A stretch of 64,000 nt of DNA from JACKCR01 sp041390305 (GTDB taxonomy: Bacteria; Eisenbacteria; RBG-16-71-46; CAIMUX01), in assembly GCA_041390305.1 (NCBI GenBank), contig JAWKQE010000009.1, positions 62,001 through 126,000 of the forward strand. Reading direction: 5' to 3'. Positions within the stretch are counted from its first letter, which is position 1; every line of letters starts with the position of its first letter. The notes beneath the pieces are model-generated. The model had not been told where the DNA came from and did not search any database. It worked only from the letters and a program-made list of their open reading frames with translations. A program made the position numbers and the translations under genes. Shown here in pieces: positions 56,201-63,826 of the stretch.

Positions 56201-56600
56201 ACGTCCAGGTCTCGCCGAGGACGGCGAACCCGTCCCCGTCGACGTAGCCGAATGCGAGGGTGTCGCCGTACGCCGCCGCCGAGCCGCTTCGTCCACCTGA
56301 GTTCGCTTGGACGACGCCGGCAGTGGGGTCGGGTCCGTAGAGCACACGCGACGACGAAGGCCGTGCATTCGCGGTCGCGGTGAGCGGACGGTCGAGAGTT
56401 TCGCCCATCGGTGCACCGAGCGGGGACAGGAGGAAACGCTCATCGGTTCCCGGCCGCGCCTCGGCGGACGGGACTCGGACGCCCGTGGCGGCGATCGACG
56501 CCAACACGAAGGATGCCAACACGAGGGAGGAAGGTCTGGCCGAGAGGTGTGTCGGGAAGCGGAGGCGGAAGAGCCCCCTGGCTGCACAACGCCGACTCAT
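53208..56600 (-). CDS. Very large secreted beta-rich protein with FlgD-like tail (tail frame-broken)
   Basis: 1130 residues. GGAG precedes ATG 56600; the signal peptide is about 1-48 (V-L-A-S-F-V-L-A-S-I-A-A-T-G). The body is a series of jelly-roll/MAM-like modules (W-T-F-D-H-G, L-C-F-D-S-G-L-G-Y-G-N-S-W-G, G-F-E-S-D-L-E-G-W) with paired cysteines. No catalytic motif is recognised. The sorting tail starts G-T-P-N-P-F-N-P-R-T-T-I-R-F, D-V-A-G-R-K-V, W-D-G-T-D-D-R, but then ends as A-H-S-S-P-A-A-P-T-G-P-A. Adding one G near 53250 (CGAGCCC to CGAGGCCC) continues it as P-L-V-P-S-G-T-Y-W-T-R-L, the proper end of the module. So the annotated end is probably wrong. Confidence 0.8.
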   Translation of the reverse strand: MSRRCAARGLFRLRFPTHLSARPSSLVLASFVLASIAATGVRVPSAEARPGTDERFLLSPLGAPMGETLDRPLTATANARPSSSRVLYGPDPTAGVVQANSGGRSGSAAAYGDTLAFGYVDGDGFAVLGETWTFDHGGPDPLEGWVGVDVSAQDAAFGRQIDATSWNADPYNDVAPPILSGSGSAWIGAFGSEARALCFDSGLGYGNSWGQRLVSPTYVYDGASDITLQWTHFNDTEENFDYTRVYLERFPSGERSELREYTEEIGLAPDHPSSPPVGVVDALVLTSLDLQGDTTFQIVFEMTSDGSWSDEDHLFETEYGPCAFDDVTVSGFGPAGTDVAVYGFESDLEGWTAEPSPGFGTFLGVASSGDYILEDTCQCDIQGNVLEMHDDNEEHPYGQHIYALSPPVDVLNDVNLPGTGPLSIFADWTEYLDLPRVNGVFIRAGWQYYPWVCDITGEIGWSPRVGQDSEFFWWDASGCVHSRSSATFADNPVPEDAEQLRFLYELYATCDLFGIPPEDCSGITNFTPILDNLQIRFTRSPEAPAIFVDNGLWFQDGFAESNFNDPTRPGRADVTRNVVGFGNSGPYVQGDSLAVVGPLVTTPENRWEASLWFRVARTGPLAGSWYTTWRDQVNTATGVDIEAGQFAEAAMDSAQIGTNAFKHRFASYLKEEDWAAWGRSPSGPELTHEVEIIQDDVLYPGTKVEYFLTANFIDRPDERYLLPDTSGGFFNEFEILPSWREIEGEGLRHPCLLYVDAFNANAQPFLEAAFDSLGYDVDRYDYLDATSNWKTPMARGRTLFDMNGASLFQLLGYRGLLVNSGSSNISQLMWPEDYLLFSDWLTAPYLESANDRQGLLMNGDGIAYAIEFSAPALLPRLGASFVDDTYSDYSGDYEACVRIESPAATGEAYGTANSAHDYVYDAYGNWCPQQFRFDVLGTVGGGVGNRVYVAGDGVSETEFAQVAVENVVPDGFGGYVENYRAVLDGISWHHLASPEPGNGARCVSNSENVAQAAFDELAAAIEWIYEVDYGDLAPFLCLEQLDDIVSAPGDALGPASTRLFAGTPNPFNPRTTIRFNLAVTGPVELAIYDVAGRKVRTLVNTTLEAGPHDAIWDGTDDRAHSSPAAPTGPA

Positions 56601-56889
56601 TTCGAGCTCCGTTCTGGGGGGTGTTTCAGAGTGAAGGAAACCGAGTTCCGGCACGACCGAAACCGATGCGGGTACTTGGGCGATCCGGAAGGCAGAGGGC
56701 ACGACGTCATCTGACCAGCTCCGATCTCGGGGGGGACCGTCGGGAGCCGTACCCAACACCGAGGGACGACCGCGATCGTCCGTCTCAGCAGGGAACTGGA
56801 GACAACCGCTCCCGCAGGCGTCCTGGCCCCGGCGGGCCGACCCGGTGGGCGCGGCGGCCGTTAGAGGGTACTACACCTGCCGCGCACCG

Positions 56890-59370
56890 TCACGCTTCCT
56901 GCACAGTACGGCGTCTCCTGAGCACCGCGCCGAAGAGAACGAGGACGCCGAGTGCCGCGAGCCCCGCTTTGTTCGCGAGCGAAGCCTTGTCGTGCGCCGG
57001 CGATCTGTACACCATCACGATCTCGTGGCTTCCCGCGGGTACTTCAACGGCGCGAAGGACGTGGTCGACGCGCAGGATCGGAGTGTCGACCCCGTCCACG
57101 GTCGCGTGCCATGCCGGTTCGTAGTGGATCTCACTGAACACGACGAGAGCGGGCCCGTCCGACTCGGATCGTGCGACGATCCGGTGGAGTTCCCGTTCCG
57201 CGAGCCTCACGTCCGCGGGGGAGAACTGCGCCTGCGAGGGCGCCATGTCCCCCGCCTCCAGATACGCGACCCCGGTCGGGTCGAAGCCGCGGTCGCCGAG
57301 ACGCGCGAGTACGTCCTTCGCCGACGGAACTGTTTCGGCGCGCGCCACGGACCAGACCGGCCCCGGAGTCGGCGGGAGCTCGTAGACGTATCCATCGCCT
57401 TCATAGATCGGTGCCATCCCCGTCTCGACCGGCGATGGAGAGAGGAGGTAGCGCACGTTGAGCATCCCGAGGACGCCGGGCGCCGAGATCACGTTCGCGT
57501 CGAGCAGGTCCTGATAGACCCGGAGCTTCGCCGGCTGATACCCACCGATCGACTCGAGTCCGGCCGTCACGAACGAGTTCGATCCGAACAGCGGCTGAAG
57601 CGGCAGGATGCGGAACGGCCCGGGACGTTCCGCGAGGAACTCGGTCGCCCCCGGATTCGGAAGGAGTTCCTCGGCACTCTCCGCCGGCTCGGGGTGGTAG
57701 AACGCCCGGTCGATGACCCAGAGATCCGCAACGACGAGCACGCCGAGAGAGAGCGCGACGCCGGCGCCGAGTCGGTCCGGAGAGACGCGCCCTTCGCGCG
57801 CGAGGTACGCGGCGACCACGAGCACGAGCGCGGAGAGCGCGAGGAGGAGAAAGCCGTGGGTCACGCTGCCGAAGAGGAGGTCCATCCGCTCGGCGCGGAG
57901 CGGCGCCAGGTTCTGGAGGCCGTACTGCGCGATCTCCTGACCGCGGAGGAGGGACTCGGGACTCGAATGCGCACTCCTCGCCCCGATCGCGACGAGCGCC
58001 CAGAGTCCGAGAACGACGCCGAGACCGATGAGAGCGCGTCCGAAGAGAGGCTGACCTCCGCCCGCGCGCCCTCCCTTGCTCCCCGCCGCGTCCTTCTTCC
58101 TCCCTACCGAGTCCTTCTTCCCGGGCGAGTCGCTCTTCCCCAATGCCCCGCCACCGGCCACCGCGCCGCGGAAAGCGTCCTGGAGCCAGTCGATCCCGGC
58201 ACAGACGAGGGGCGCCATCGCGAGCGGTAGGAGCGAGTAGATCATCGACGGGACGCGGAACTTGTCGAAGAGCGGCATCCCCTCGTAGAGCGCGCGGTAG
58301 AGCGGAGCGAAGTTCCTTCCGAAGCCGATGAGGAGGAGAACGGCGGCGAGGGCGCCGAAGACCCAGCGGCGCGGGCCACGCCCCTTGAGCAGCCCGAGCA
58401 CGGCGAGCCCGAGGAAGAGGATCCCGACATAGTGGGTCGACTGCGTGAACGGCAGGTGGCCCCAGTAGGTCGCGCCCTCGAGTCCGTACCAGGCCGGGAA
58501 GAGGAATGCGAGGAGTTCGCCCGGTGGGTAGGACCAGGCCGTCGCGTAGTCCCAGCCCACACCTGTGTCACCCGGGGTCGCCGAGAGCGCACTGGCCGCG
58601 CCTCGGATCGAGAACGGCGCGTACTCCTGGATCCCGAGATACGGAATGGTGACGAGCGCCCCCGCCACCACCGCCGCGATCGCGCCGTACGCGACGATCC
58701 GAAGACCGTGCGCGGAGATCCACTCCCGCCGCGCCTCGAGGCCCCAGCGACCGACCACGTAGAGCAGCGCAAGCAGCGCCACGTAGTACGAGATCTGCGG
58801 GTGGTTGGCCCAGGCCAGGAGCGCTCCGGAGTAGGCGAGCGCGGCCGCGGGCCACGGCCCCGGCTTCGAGAGGAGCCAGTCCAGGGAGAAGAAGACGAGT
58901 GGCGCGACGGCCAGCGCTTCGAGCTTCGTCGAGTGGCCGGCCGCGACGAGGCCGGTGAAGTAGGGCGTCATCGAGTAGCCGAAGGCCGCCACCGTGGCCG
59001 CGATGTGCGACGCCCCCTGTCGGCGGAGGAATGCAAAGGCGGCGAGCCCGGCCACGATGAAGAGGGCGGTGTACCGCGCCCCCCGGCTTCCCCGGAAGAG
59101 CTGGAGGCTCTGCCCGAGCACGTTCGCCCCCGGGCGCGGGATGTAGAGGAAGCTGCCGTAGGAGGGCATCCCCGAGAAGATGTAGGGGAACCACTCCGGC
59201 ATCTCCCCCGTCTCCTGCTCCACCTCCAAGGCCCAGGTGCCGACGGGCTTGTGGGCCCGCGTGTCGACGTTCACGGGCTCCACGTCCTTCACGATCATCT
59301 GCCAGTAGAAGATGATCGGAAGGAGGATCAGGAGGACGAGGGAAACCGAGGTGGGGATGGACGTTCTCAT
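56890..59370 (-). CDS. YfhO-family polytopic membrane protein (GT-C-like)
   Basis: 826 residues with roughly 12-13 membrane helices in the first 560 residues and a C-terminal soluble domain. YfhO features are visible: early D-T-R-A-H (residue 36-40) in the first periplasmic loop, F-P-Y-I-F-S-G-M-P-S-Y-G, and the Y-L-L-S-P-S and Y-E-L-P-P-x-P-G-P region late. A Lys/Ser/Gly-rich cytoplasmic loop lies near 410-440. YfhO proteins are thought to glycosylate lipoteichoic acid or surface lipids using lipid-linked sugars. No Shine-Dalgarno precedes the ATG; a -10 box lies seven bases upstream. Confidence 0.88.
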   Translation of the reverse strand: MRTSIPTSVSLVLLILLPIIFYWQMIVKDVEPVNVDTRAHKPVGTWALEVEQETGEMPEWFPYIFSGMPSYGSFLYIPRPGANVLGQSLQLFRGSRGARYTALFIVAGLAAFAFLRRQGASHIAATVAAFGYSMTPYFTGLVAAGHSTKLEALAVAPLVFFSLDWLLSKPGPWPAAALAYSGALLAWANHPQISYYVALLALLYVVGRWGLEARREWISAHGLRIVAYGAIAAVVAGALVTIPYLGIQEYAPFSIRGAASALSATPGDTGVGWDYATAWSYPPGELLAFLFPAWYGLEGATYWGHLPFTQSTHYVGILFLGLAVLGLLKGRGPRRWVFGALAAVLLLIGFGRNFAPLYRALYEGMPLFDKFRVPSMIYSLLPLAMAPLVCAGIDWLQDAFRGAVAGGGALGKSDSPGKKDSVGRKKDAAGSKGGRAGGGQPLFGRALIGLGVVLGLWALVAIGARSAHSSPESLLRGQEIAQYGLQNLAPLRAERMDLLFGSVTHGFLLLALSALVLVVAAYLAREGRVSPDRLGAGVALSLGVLVVADLWVIDRAFYHPEPAESAEELLPNPGATEFLAERPGPFRILPLQPLFGSNSFVTAGLESIGGYQPAKLRVYQDLLDANVISAPGVLGMLNVRYLLSPSPVETGMAPIYEGDGYVYELPPTPGPVWSVARAETVPSAKDVLARLGDRGFDPTGVAYLEAGDMAPSQAQFSPADVRLAERELHRIVARSESDGPALVVFSEIHYEPAWHATVDGVDTPILRVDHVLRAVEVPAGSHEIVMVYRSPAHDKASLANKAGLAALGVLVLFGAVLRRRRTVQEA

Positions 59371-59377
59371 TCGCCGG

Positions 59378-59405
59378 AGTATAGGAGCGGTCTTGTCCGA
59401 TGCAA
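59378..59405 (-). promoter_or_regulatory. Candidate leaderless promoter of the YfhO gene
   Basis: Minus strand TTGCAT (59400-59405), a 16-base spacer, TATACT (59378-59383). The -10 is seven bases from the ATG at 59370, so the transcript would start at the codon. Confidence 0.55.
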
Positions 59406-59421
59406 ACCGTACCCGTACACT
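59393..59421 (+). promoter_or_regulatory. Promoter of the sugar dehydrogenase gene
   Basis: TTGTCC (59393-59398), 17-base spacer, TACACT (59416-59421). It overlaps the divergent YfhO promoter, so the two are likely mutually exclusive or coregulated. Confidence 0.6.
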
Positions 59422-59510
59422 CCCTCGGTTGCCTCGGCTCCGCCGAGCGGCTTCGGACGTCCGGCCCCCTTCCCTACGGGGCCGAGAGACGGCCGGAAGG
59501 AGGAGCGCAT

Positions 59511-60593
59511 ATGTCCCTGGACCCGATCGGCGTCGCCCTCGTCGGCTGCGGGAAGATCACGAAGAAACACATCGACGTCATCCGCGGAATCGACGATCTC
59601 CGCCTGGTCGCCGTCTACGACACGCAGGAGGAGCGGGCCAGGGCCGTCGCCGACTCCGTCCCCGGCTGCCGGGTCCTTCCCAGCCTGGAAGCGATCGCGG
59701 AGGCCAAGGACGTGCGGCTCGGAGTGGTCTGCACTCCGAGCGGGCTCCACGCCTCCCAGGGCGCCGTCCTGGCCCGGGCCGGCAAGCATGTCATCGTCGA
59801 GAAGCCGATGGCCCTCCGGCTCGAGGAAGCGGACCAGCTCATCGAGGTCTGCGACCGGTTCGGAGTGAAGCTCTTCGTCGTGAAGCAGAACCGGTACAAC
59901 CGCCCCGTCCGGGCGGCGCGCCACGCGCTCGAGTCCGGACGTCTCGGGCGGGTCTTCCTGGGCGAGGTCCGTGTGCTCTGGCGCCGGACCCAGGACTACT
60001 ACGACGCCGAGCCGTGGCGGGGCACCTGGCTACTCGACGGCGGCGTCCTCACGAACCAGGCGAGCCACCACATCGACCTCCTCATCTGGATGATGGGCGA
60101 GGTCGAGTCCGTCTTCGCGAAGGGACGGACCGTCATGCACCAGATCGAGGTGGAGGACACCGGCGTGGTCCTCCTCAAGTTCCGCCGCGGAGGGCTGGGG
60201 GTCGTCCAGGCCACGACCTGCGTCCAGCCGCGAGACCTCGAAGGCTCCCTCCTCCTCTACGGGGAGAACGGAACCGTCGAGATCGGCGGCTTCGCGGCCA
60301 ACGAGCTGAAGACCTGGGCGTTCCAGGACGAGCAACCGGAGGACGCAACCGTCTTCGAGGAGTGGGGCAAGAACCCGAACGTCCCCGCCTACAACCACCG
60401 TGAGTTCTACCTCGACGTGGTCGAGACGCTGCGGAGCAATCGGCACGCGCTCATCGACGGAATCGAGGGACGGAAGTCGCTCGAGGTGATCAACGCGATC
60501 TACGAATCGATGGAGACCGGCCGGGAGGTCTTCCTGAGGTTCGAGCCCCGCCGCGGTCGCCTCGGACTCGCCAAAGGAACCGAGCCCCGCTAG
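59511..60593 (+). CDS. Gfo/Idh/MocA-type sugar oxidoreductase (WlbA/WbpB-like)
   Basis: 360 residues. GGAAGGAGGAG precedes ATG 59511. The Rossmann motif is V-A-L-V-G-C-G-K-I-T-K-K-H at 8-20; E-K-P is at 97-99; and W-L-L-D-G-G-V-L-T-N-Q-A-S-H-H-I-D contains the catalytic-region Lys/His pattern of this family. The combination with a DegT aminotransferase next door resembles WlbA-WlbC, which oxidise and aminate UDP-GlcNAcA at C3. Substrate assignment is by context only. Confidence 0.85.
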   Translation: MSLDPIGVALVGCGKITKKHIDVIRGIDDLRLVAVYDTQEERARAVADSVPGCRVLPSLEAIAEAKDVRLGVVCTPSGLHASQGAVLARAGKHVIVEKPMALRLEEADQLIEVCDRFGVKLFVVKQNRYNRPVRAARHALESGRLGRVFLGEVRVLWRRTQDYYDAEPWRGTWLLDGGVLTNQASHHIDLLIWMMGEVESVFAKGRTVMHQIEVEDTGVVLLKFRRGGLGVVQATTCVQPRDLEGSLLLYGENGTVEIGGFAANELKTWAFQDEQPEDATVFEEWGKNPNVPAYNHREFYLDVVETLRSNRHALIDGIEGRKSLEVINAIYESMETGREVFLRFEPRRGRLGLAKGTEPR

Positions 60594-60687
60594 CAGGCTG
60601 CGGAGAAATCGCATCCCGCCGGCAACCTGACGACGTAGCGGCCACGGACCGGAAGGTCCACGCGGCTACTCTAGAGGAGAGACATCC

Positions 60688-61791
60688 TTGGACATCCCGC
60701 TTTGCGACCTCAAAGCCCAGTACGCCTCCATCGCCTCCGAGATCGACCCGGTGGTGCGTGAGGTCATCGCGTCGACGCGATACATCGGCGGTCCCGAAGT
60801 CAGCGCGTTCGAGGACGAGTTCGCGCGCTACTGCGGCGCCAAGCACTGCGTCGGCGTGTCCTCCGGCACGGCGGCGCTCCACCTCGCCTTCATCGGCGCG
60901 GGCGTAGGTCCCGGGGACGAGGTGGTGACCGTTTCCCATACGTTCATCGCGACGGCCGAGCCGATCGTGACGTTGGGCGCGAAGGTCAAGTTCGTCGACA
61001 TCGACGAGAAGACCTACAACATGGACGTGAGCCAGCTCGAGGCGGCGATCACGAAGAAGACGAAGCTCCTCCTCCCCGTCCACATCTACGGACAGCCGGC
61101 CGACATGGATCCGGTGCTGGAACTCGCGGCGGCGAAGGGGATCCAGGTGATCGAGGACTCGGCGCAGTCCCACGGGGCGCGCTACAAGGGCGAGCGGATC
61201 TGCGGCGGGATCGCGCCGATGGGTACGTTCAGCTTCTACCCGGGCAAGAACCTCGGCGCGTATGGCGACGCCGGAGCGATCACGTGCGCGGACGCCGAGG
61301 TGGCCGAGCGGATGCGGAGCCTCTCCAACCACGGCCGCGCGGACAAGTACCTCCACGACGAGGAAGGGTTCAACTTCCGCCTCGACGCGCTCCAGGCCGC
61401 CATCCTGCGCGTCAAGCTACGCCACCTCCCCGACTGGTCGAACGCTCGTCGCCGGGTCGCAAAGATGTACGACGAACGGCTCGCCGCGAACGAGAAGGTC
61501 ATCACTCCCTACGTCGCTCCGTTCGCCGAGCCGGTCTACCACCTCTACGTCGTGCGCGTTCCGAACCGGGACCACGTCCTGGCCGGGCTCCGGGACAAGG
61601 GGATCGACGCAGGAATCCACTACCCGGTGCCGCTCCACCTCCAGCCCGCCTATCGCCACCTCGGCTATGAGGAGGGCTCGTTCCCCATCACCGAGAAGAT
61701 CGCGAAGGAGATCGTCTCCCTCCCCATCTTCCCCGAGATGACGGAGAGCCAGGTCGACCGGGTCGTGGAGACCCTGGAGTCGCTGGTCTGA
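60688..61791 (+). CDS. DegT/DnrJ/EryC1/StrS sugar aminotransferase (WlbC/WbpE-like)
   Basis: 367 residues from a TTG start; GAGGAGA lies nine bases upstream. Family motifs are V-G-V-S-S-G-T-A-A-L-H-L, V-S-H-T-F-I-A-T, E-D-S-A-Q-S-H-G (D157), F-Y-P-G-K-N-L-G-A-Y-G-D-A-G (PLP Lys187) and N-F-R-L-D-A-L-Q-A-A. It transfers an amino group to a keto-sugar nucleotide. With the dehydrogenase upstream it probably makes a 3-amino uronic-acid nucleotide for a surface polysaccharide. Confidence 0.92.
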   Translation: MDIPLCDLKAQYASIASEIDPVVREVIASTRYIGGPEVSAFEDEFARYCGAKHCVGVSSGTAALHLAFIGAGVGPGDEVVTVSHTFIATAEPIVTLGAKVKFVDIDEKTYNMDVSQLEAAITKKTKLLLPVHIYGQPADMDPVLELAAAKGIQVIEDSAQSHGARYKGERICGGIAPMGTFSFYPGKNLGAYGDAGAITCADAEVAERMRSLSNHGRADKYLHDEEGFNFRLDALQAAILRVKLRHLPDWSNARRRVAKMYDERLAANEKVITPYVAPFAEPVYHLYVVRVPNRDHVLAGLRDKGIDAGIHYPVPLHLQPAYRHLGYEEGSFPITEKIAKEIVSLPIFPEMTESQVDRVVETLESLV

Positions 61792-62333
61792 TCGACGAGG
61801 GGGCTCCAAGGCTCTGGAAGAGGGCCCCTGACCCCGACCGCACCCCGGAAGAGGGTCCGCGCCTCGCGGATCCTCTTCCCCTTCACGTCGTCCTCGACAA
61901 CGTCCGCAGCGCATTCAACGTGGGCTCGATGTTCCGTACGGCCGAGGCGGCGCGGGTCTCCCACCTCCACCTCTGCGGGATCACGCCCCACCCACCGCAT
62001 CCGCAGCTCGACCGGACCGCACTCGGCACCGCGTTCCGCGTGCCGTGGACGCATCATCGCCACACCCGGGATGCGATCGAGGCACTTCGGGCGGAGGGGA
62101 TCCGGATCCACGCGGTCGAGATCACGCCCGGGGCGCGCCCGCTCCGGGAGGCGCCGCTCCCTCAGCCGGGCGCTCTGGTCTTCGGACACGAAGTCGCGGG
62201 GATCGATCCGGAACTCCTGGCACTCGCGGACGAAGTCGTTCAGGTGCCGATGTGGGGCCGGAAGAACTCACTCAACGTCGCCGTCGTCTTCGGCATCGTG
62301 GTCTTCGACACGATCGGCCGGTGGGGCTACTGA
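61788..62333 (+). CDS. SpoU/TrmH-family RNA 2'-O-methyltransferase
   Basis: About 181 residues. SpoU motif 1 is N-V-R-S-A-F-N-V-G-S-M-F-R-T-A-E, motif 2 is L-V-F-G-H-E-V-A-G-I and motif 3 is V-P-M-W-G-R-K-N-S-L-N-V-A-V. These form the trefoil-knot SAM site of tRNA/rRNA ribose methylases. The start is a problem: coding signal runs upstream of the GTG at 61920 through P-L-H-V-V-L-D, but the only in-frame candidate before it is a CTG at 61788 overlapping the aminotransferase stop. A strong hairpin (61847-61879) lies inside the 5' part. Either a non-canonical start or a small indel is present. Confidence 0.8.
   Translation: MIDEGAPRLWKRAPDPDRTPEEGPRLADPLPLHVVLDNVRSAFNVGSMFRTAEAARVSHLHLCGITPHPPHPQLDRTALGTAFRVPWTHHRHTRDAIEALRAEGIRIHAVEITPGARPLREAPLPQPGALVFGHEVAGIDPELLALADEVVQVPMWGRKNSLNVAVVFGIVVFDTIGRWGY
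61847..61879. repeat. Strong inverted repeat at the 5' end of the TrmH-type gene
   Basis: GGAAGAGGGTCCGCG and CGCGGATCCTCTTCC pair over 15 bp with one G-U and a CCT loop. It could end the aminotransferase transcript or mask translation of the methylase. Confidence 0.65.
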
Positions 62334-62395
62334 GGAGCGATCAGGTACCTACGAGCCGCCGGTGCCCTCGGCCGGCGGAGATCGACGGATCGAGG

Positions 62396-63242
62396 CTAGA
62401 GACCGAAGTCCCAGGAGAAGCGCGCCGGTGGCCGTCGAGCTCGGTGCCTCGGTCCGTGGTAGGCGGGAGCGAAGGGAGCGTCTCCCACCACCCGGGCCAG
62501 AACCACCGTGACGTTGTCGGGAGCACCCGCGGCGAGAGCGGCTTCGATCATCCAGTCGCACGCCTGCTCCGGCTCGACCTTCGCGATCATCTCCGCCAGG
62601 TCTCGTCGTGCACCGTCTTCTCCGAGCCCGTCGGTGGCCAGGATGGTGTCCCCGTCTTTCAGCGCGAGCGAGCCGTGGAGGATGTCCGGAGACTGCCGGG
62701 GACAGATGCCGAGGCATCGTGTGAGGACGCGGACTGGTCGGATGCTCGTCGGCTTCCTCGCTCGAGACGCCCCGCGTCGACGAGATCCTGGCCATGGTGT
62801 GGTCCACCGTCACCTGAACCCAACGGTCCTCGCGGAACCAGTAGAGACGGGTGTCACTGACATGCCCCACGTACGCATGTTCTCCTGAACCAGACACAGG
62901 TGAGGGTCGTCCCCATCTCGCTGTATTCGGTTTCTGGGACGCCCGCTCCTTGATCTGCACGGACGCAAACTGGAAGGCGGGCTTGAGTACGTCGAAGGGG
63001 AACCGATCCGAGCGCGAGGAAGCCATCTGCTCCACGGAGTCGACCGCGATTCGACCTTCGCGATCTCTCCGCCCGGATGTCCACCCATTCCGTCGGCGAT
63101 CGCCATCAGCGCGGTCTCGACCTGCGTTGGGGCCGGACTTCCAGACGGCAAACGCGTCTTCGTTCAGCTCTCGCACTCGACCGACGTGGAGCGATGTAGG
63201 ATGTGGAGTTTCAATGCGACCTCGCTCGGAAACGTCTGCCAC
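62396..63242 (-). pseudogene. PP2C-type serine/threonine protein phosphatase, frame-disrupted
   Basis: Start at GTG 63242; V-G-R-V-R-E-L-N-E-D-A-F matches the PP2C opening R-x-x-N-E-D. Other frames supply M-A-I-A-D-G-M-G-G-H-P-G-G-E (metal-binding D-G-M-G-G-H), W-G-T-T-L-T-C-V (G-T-T strand), A-Y-V-G-H-V-S-D-T-R-L-Y (G-D-S-R equivalent), D-T-I-L-A-T-D-G-L (D-G) and G-A-P-D-N-V-T-V-V-L-A-R (D-N-V-T), ending at TAG 62396-62398. All main metal ligands are recoverable, so the breaks may be sequence errors. It would reverse Hanks-type kinase signalling; no such kinase is in the window. Confidence 0.8.
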
Positions 63243-63354
63243 GGATGGTCAGGGTCGAGGTGTCGGGCTGTCAAGGCGGAACCCTGTGGTGGGCCCCGGT
63301 CCTGATCGAACATCAGGACCGGAAGGATCCGCATCGGCTGGTGTCGAGAGGGAA

Positions 63355-63578
63355 TCAGTCGTCGTCTTCTTCGTCTTTCCCAATCCTCGTCGACGTCTTC
63401 TTCCTCGTCAGCCCGTCGTCCCAGTCGTCGTCTTCGTCCCAATCGTCGTCGGAGTCTTCGTCCTCGTCCCAATCATCGTCTTCAAGATCGTCGCCGTCGT
63501 CCTCGTCTTCCCATTCATCGTCTTCGTCGTAGCGTCGTCTCCGAATTTGATCCTGCTCTCCCGCAGCTGTGTCGACAT
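63355..63578 (-). CDS. Small acidic Asp/Glu/Trp-rich protein, probably frame-broken near its start
   Basis: ATG 63578 has AGGAGG eight bases upstream, but its own frame gives a Thr-rich artefact. The neighbouring frame carries R-R-R-R-Y-D-E-D-D-E-W-E-D-E-D-D-G-D-D-L and further D-D-W-D-E-D units to the stop at 63355. One indel between 63530 and 63578 would join them into a protein of about 74 residues. The two complementary readings (Ser-rich on the plus strand, Asp-rich on the minus) are both open; the acidic one is favoured by the ribosome binding site. Function unknown; possible ion binding or nucleic-acid mimicry. Confidence 0.5.
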
Positions 63579-63813
63579 GGACTCGCCCTCCTGCGGACCG
63601 GTTCCCTCGGCTTTGTGGGCTGGTCCTCCCCGTCACCGATACCATTTCTCACTCACGTGGTGCGGAGTTTGTAGGTTTGCCCCCGGAAGGCAGTCAAGTC
63701 AGTGCTGGAAGCAGAAAACACCGGTGATCTCCCAAAGGATCTGAACCACGGAATGAACGGACTTGACCCGCGGAGGAGGGCTCGGGTTCTTCCACTCGAG
63801 GCACGCCATGCGC

Positions 63814-63819
63814 TACATT
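63814..63819 (+). promoter_or_regulatory. -10 box of a possible leaderless promoter
   Basis: TACATT seven bases before ATG 63827. The -35 region is weak. Confidence 0.35.
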
Positions 63820-63826
63820 GCATCGG

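Noticed and set aside
63203..63532. Ser-rich protein on the plus strand
   Set aside because: It is the complement of the acidic D/E/W frame; no ribosome binding site, and poly-Ser arises from the reverse of GAC/GAT-rich codons.
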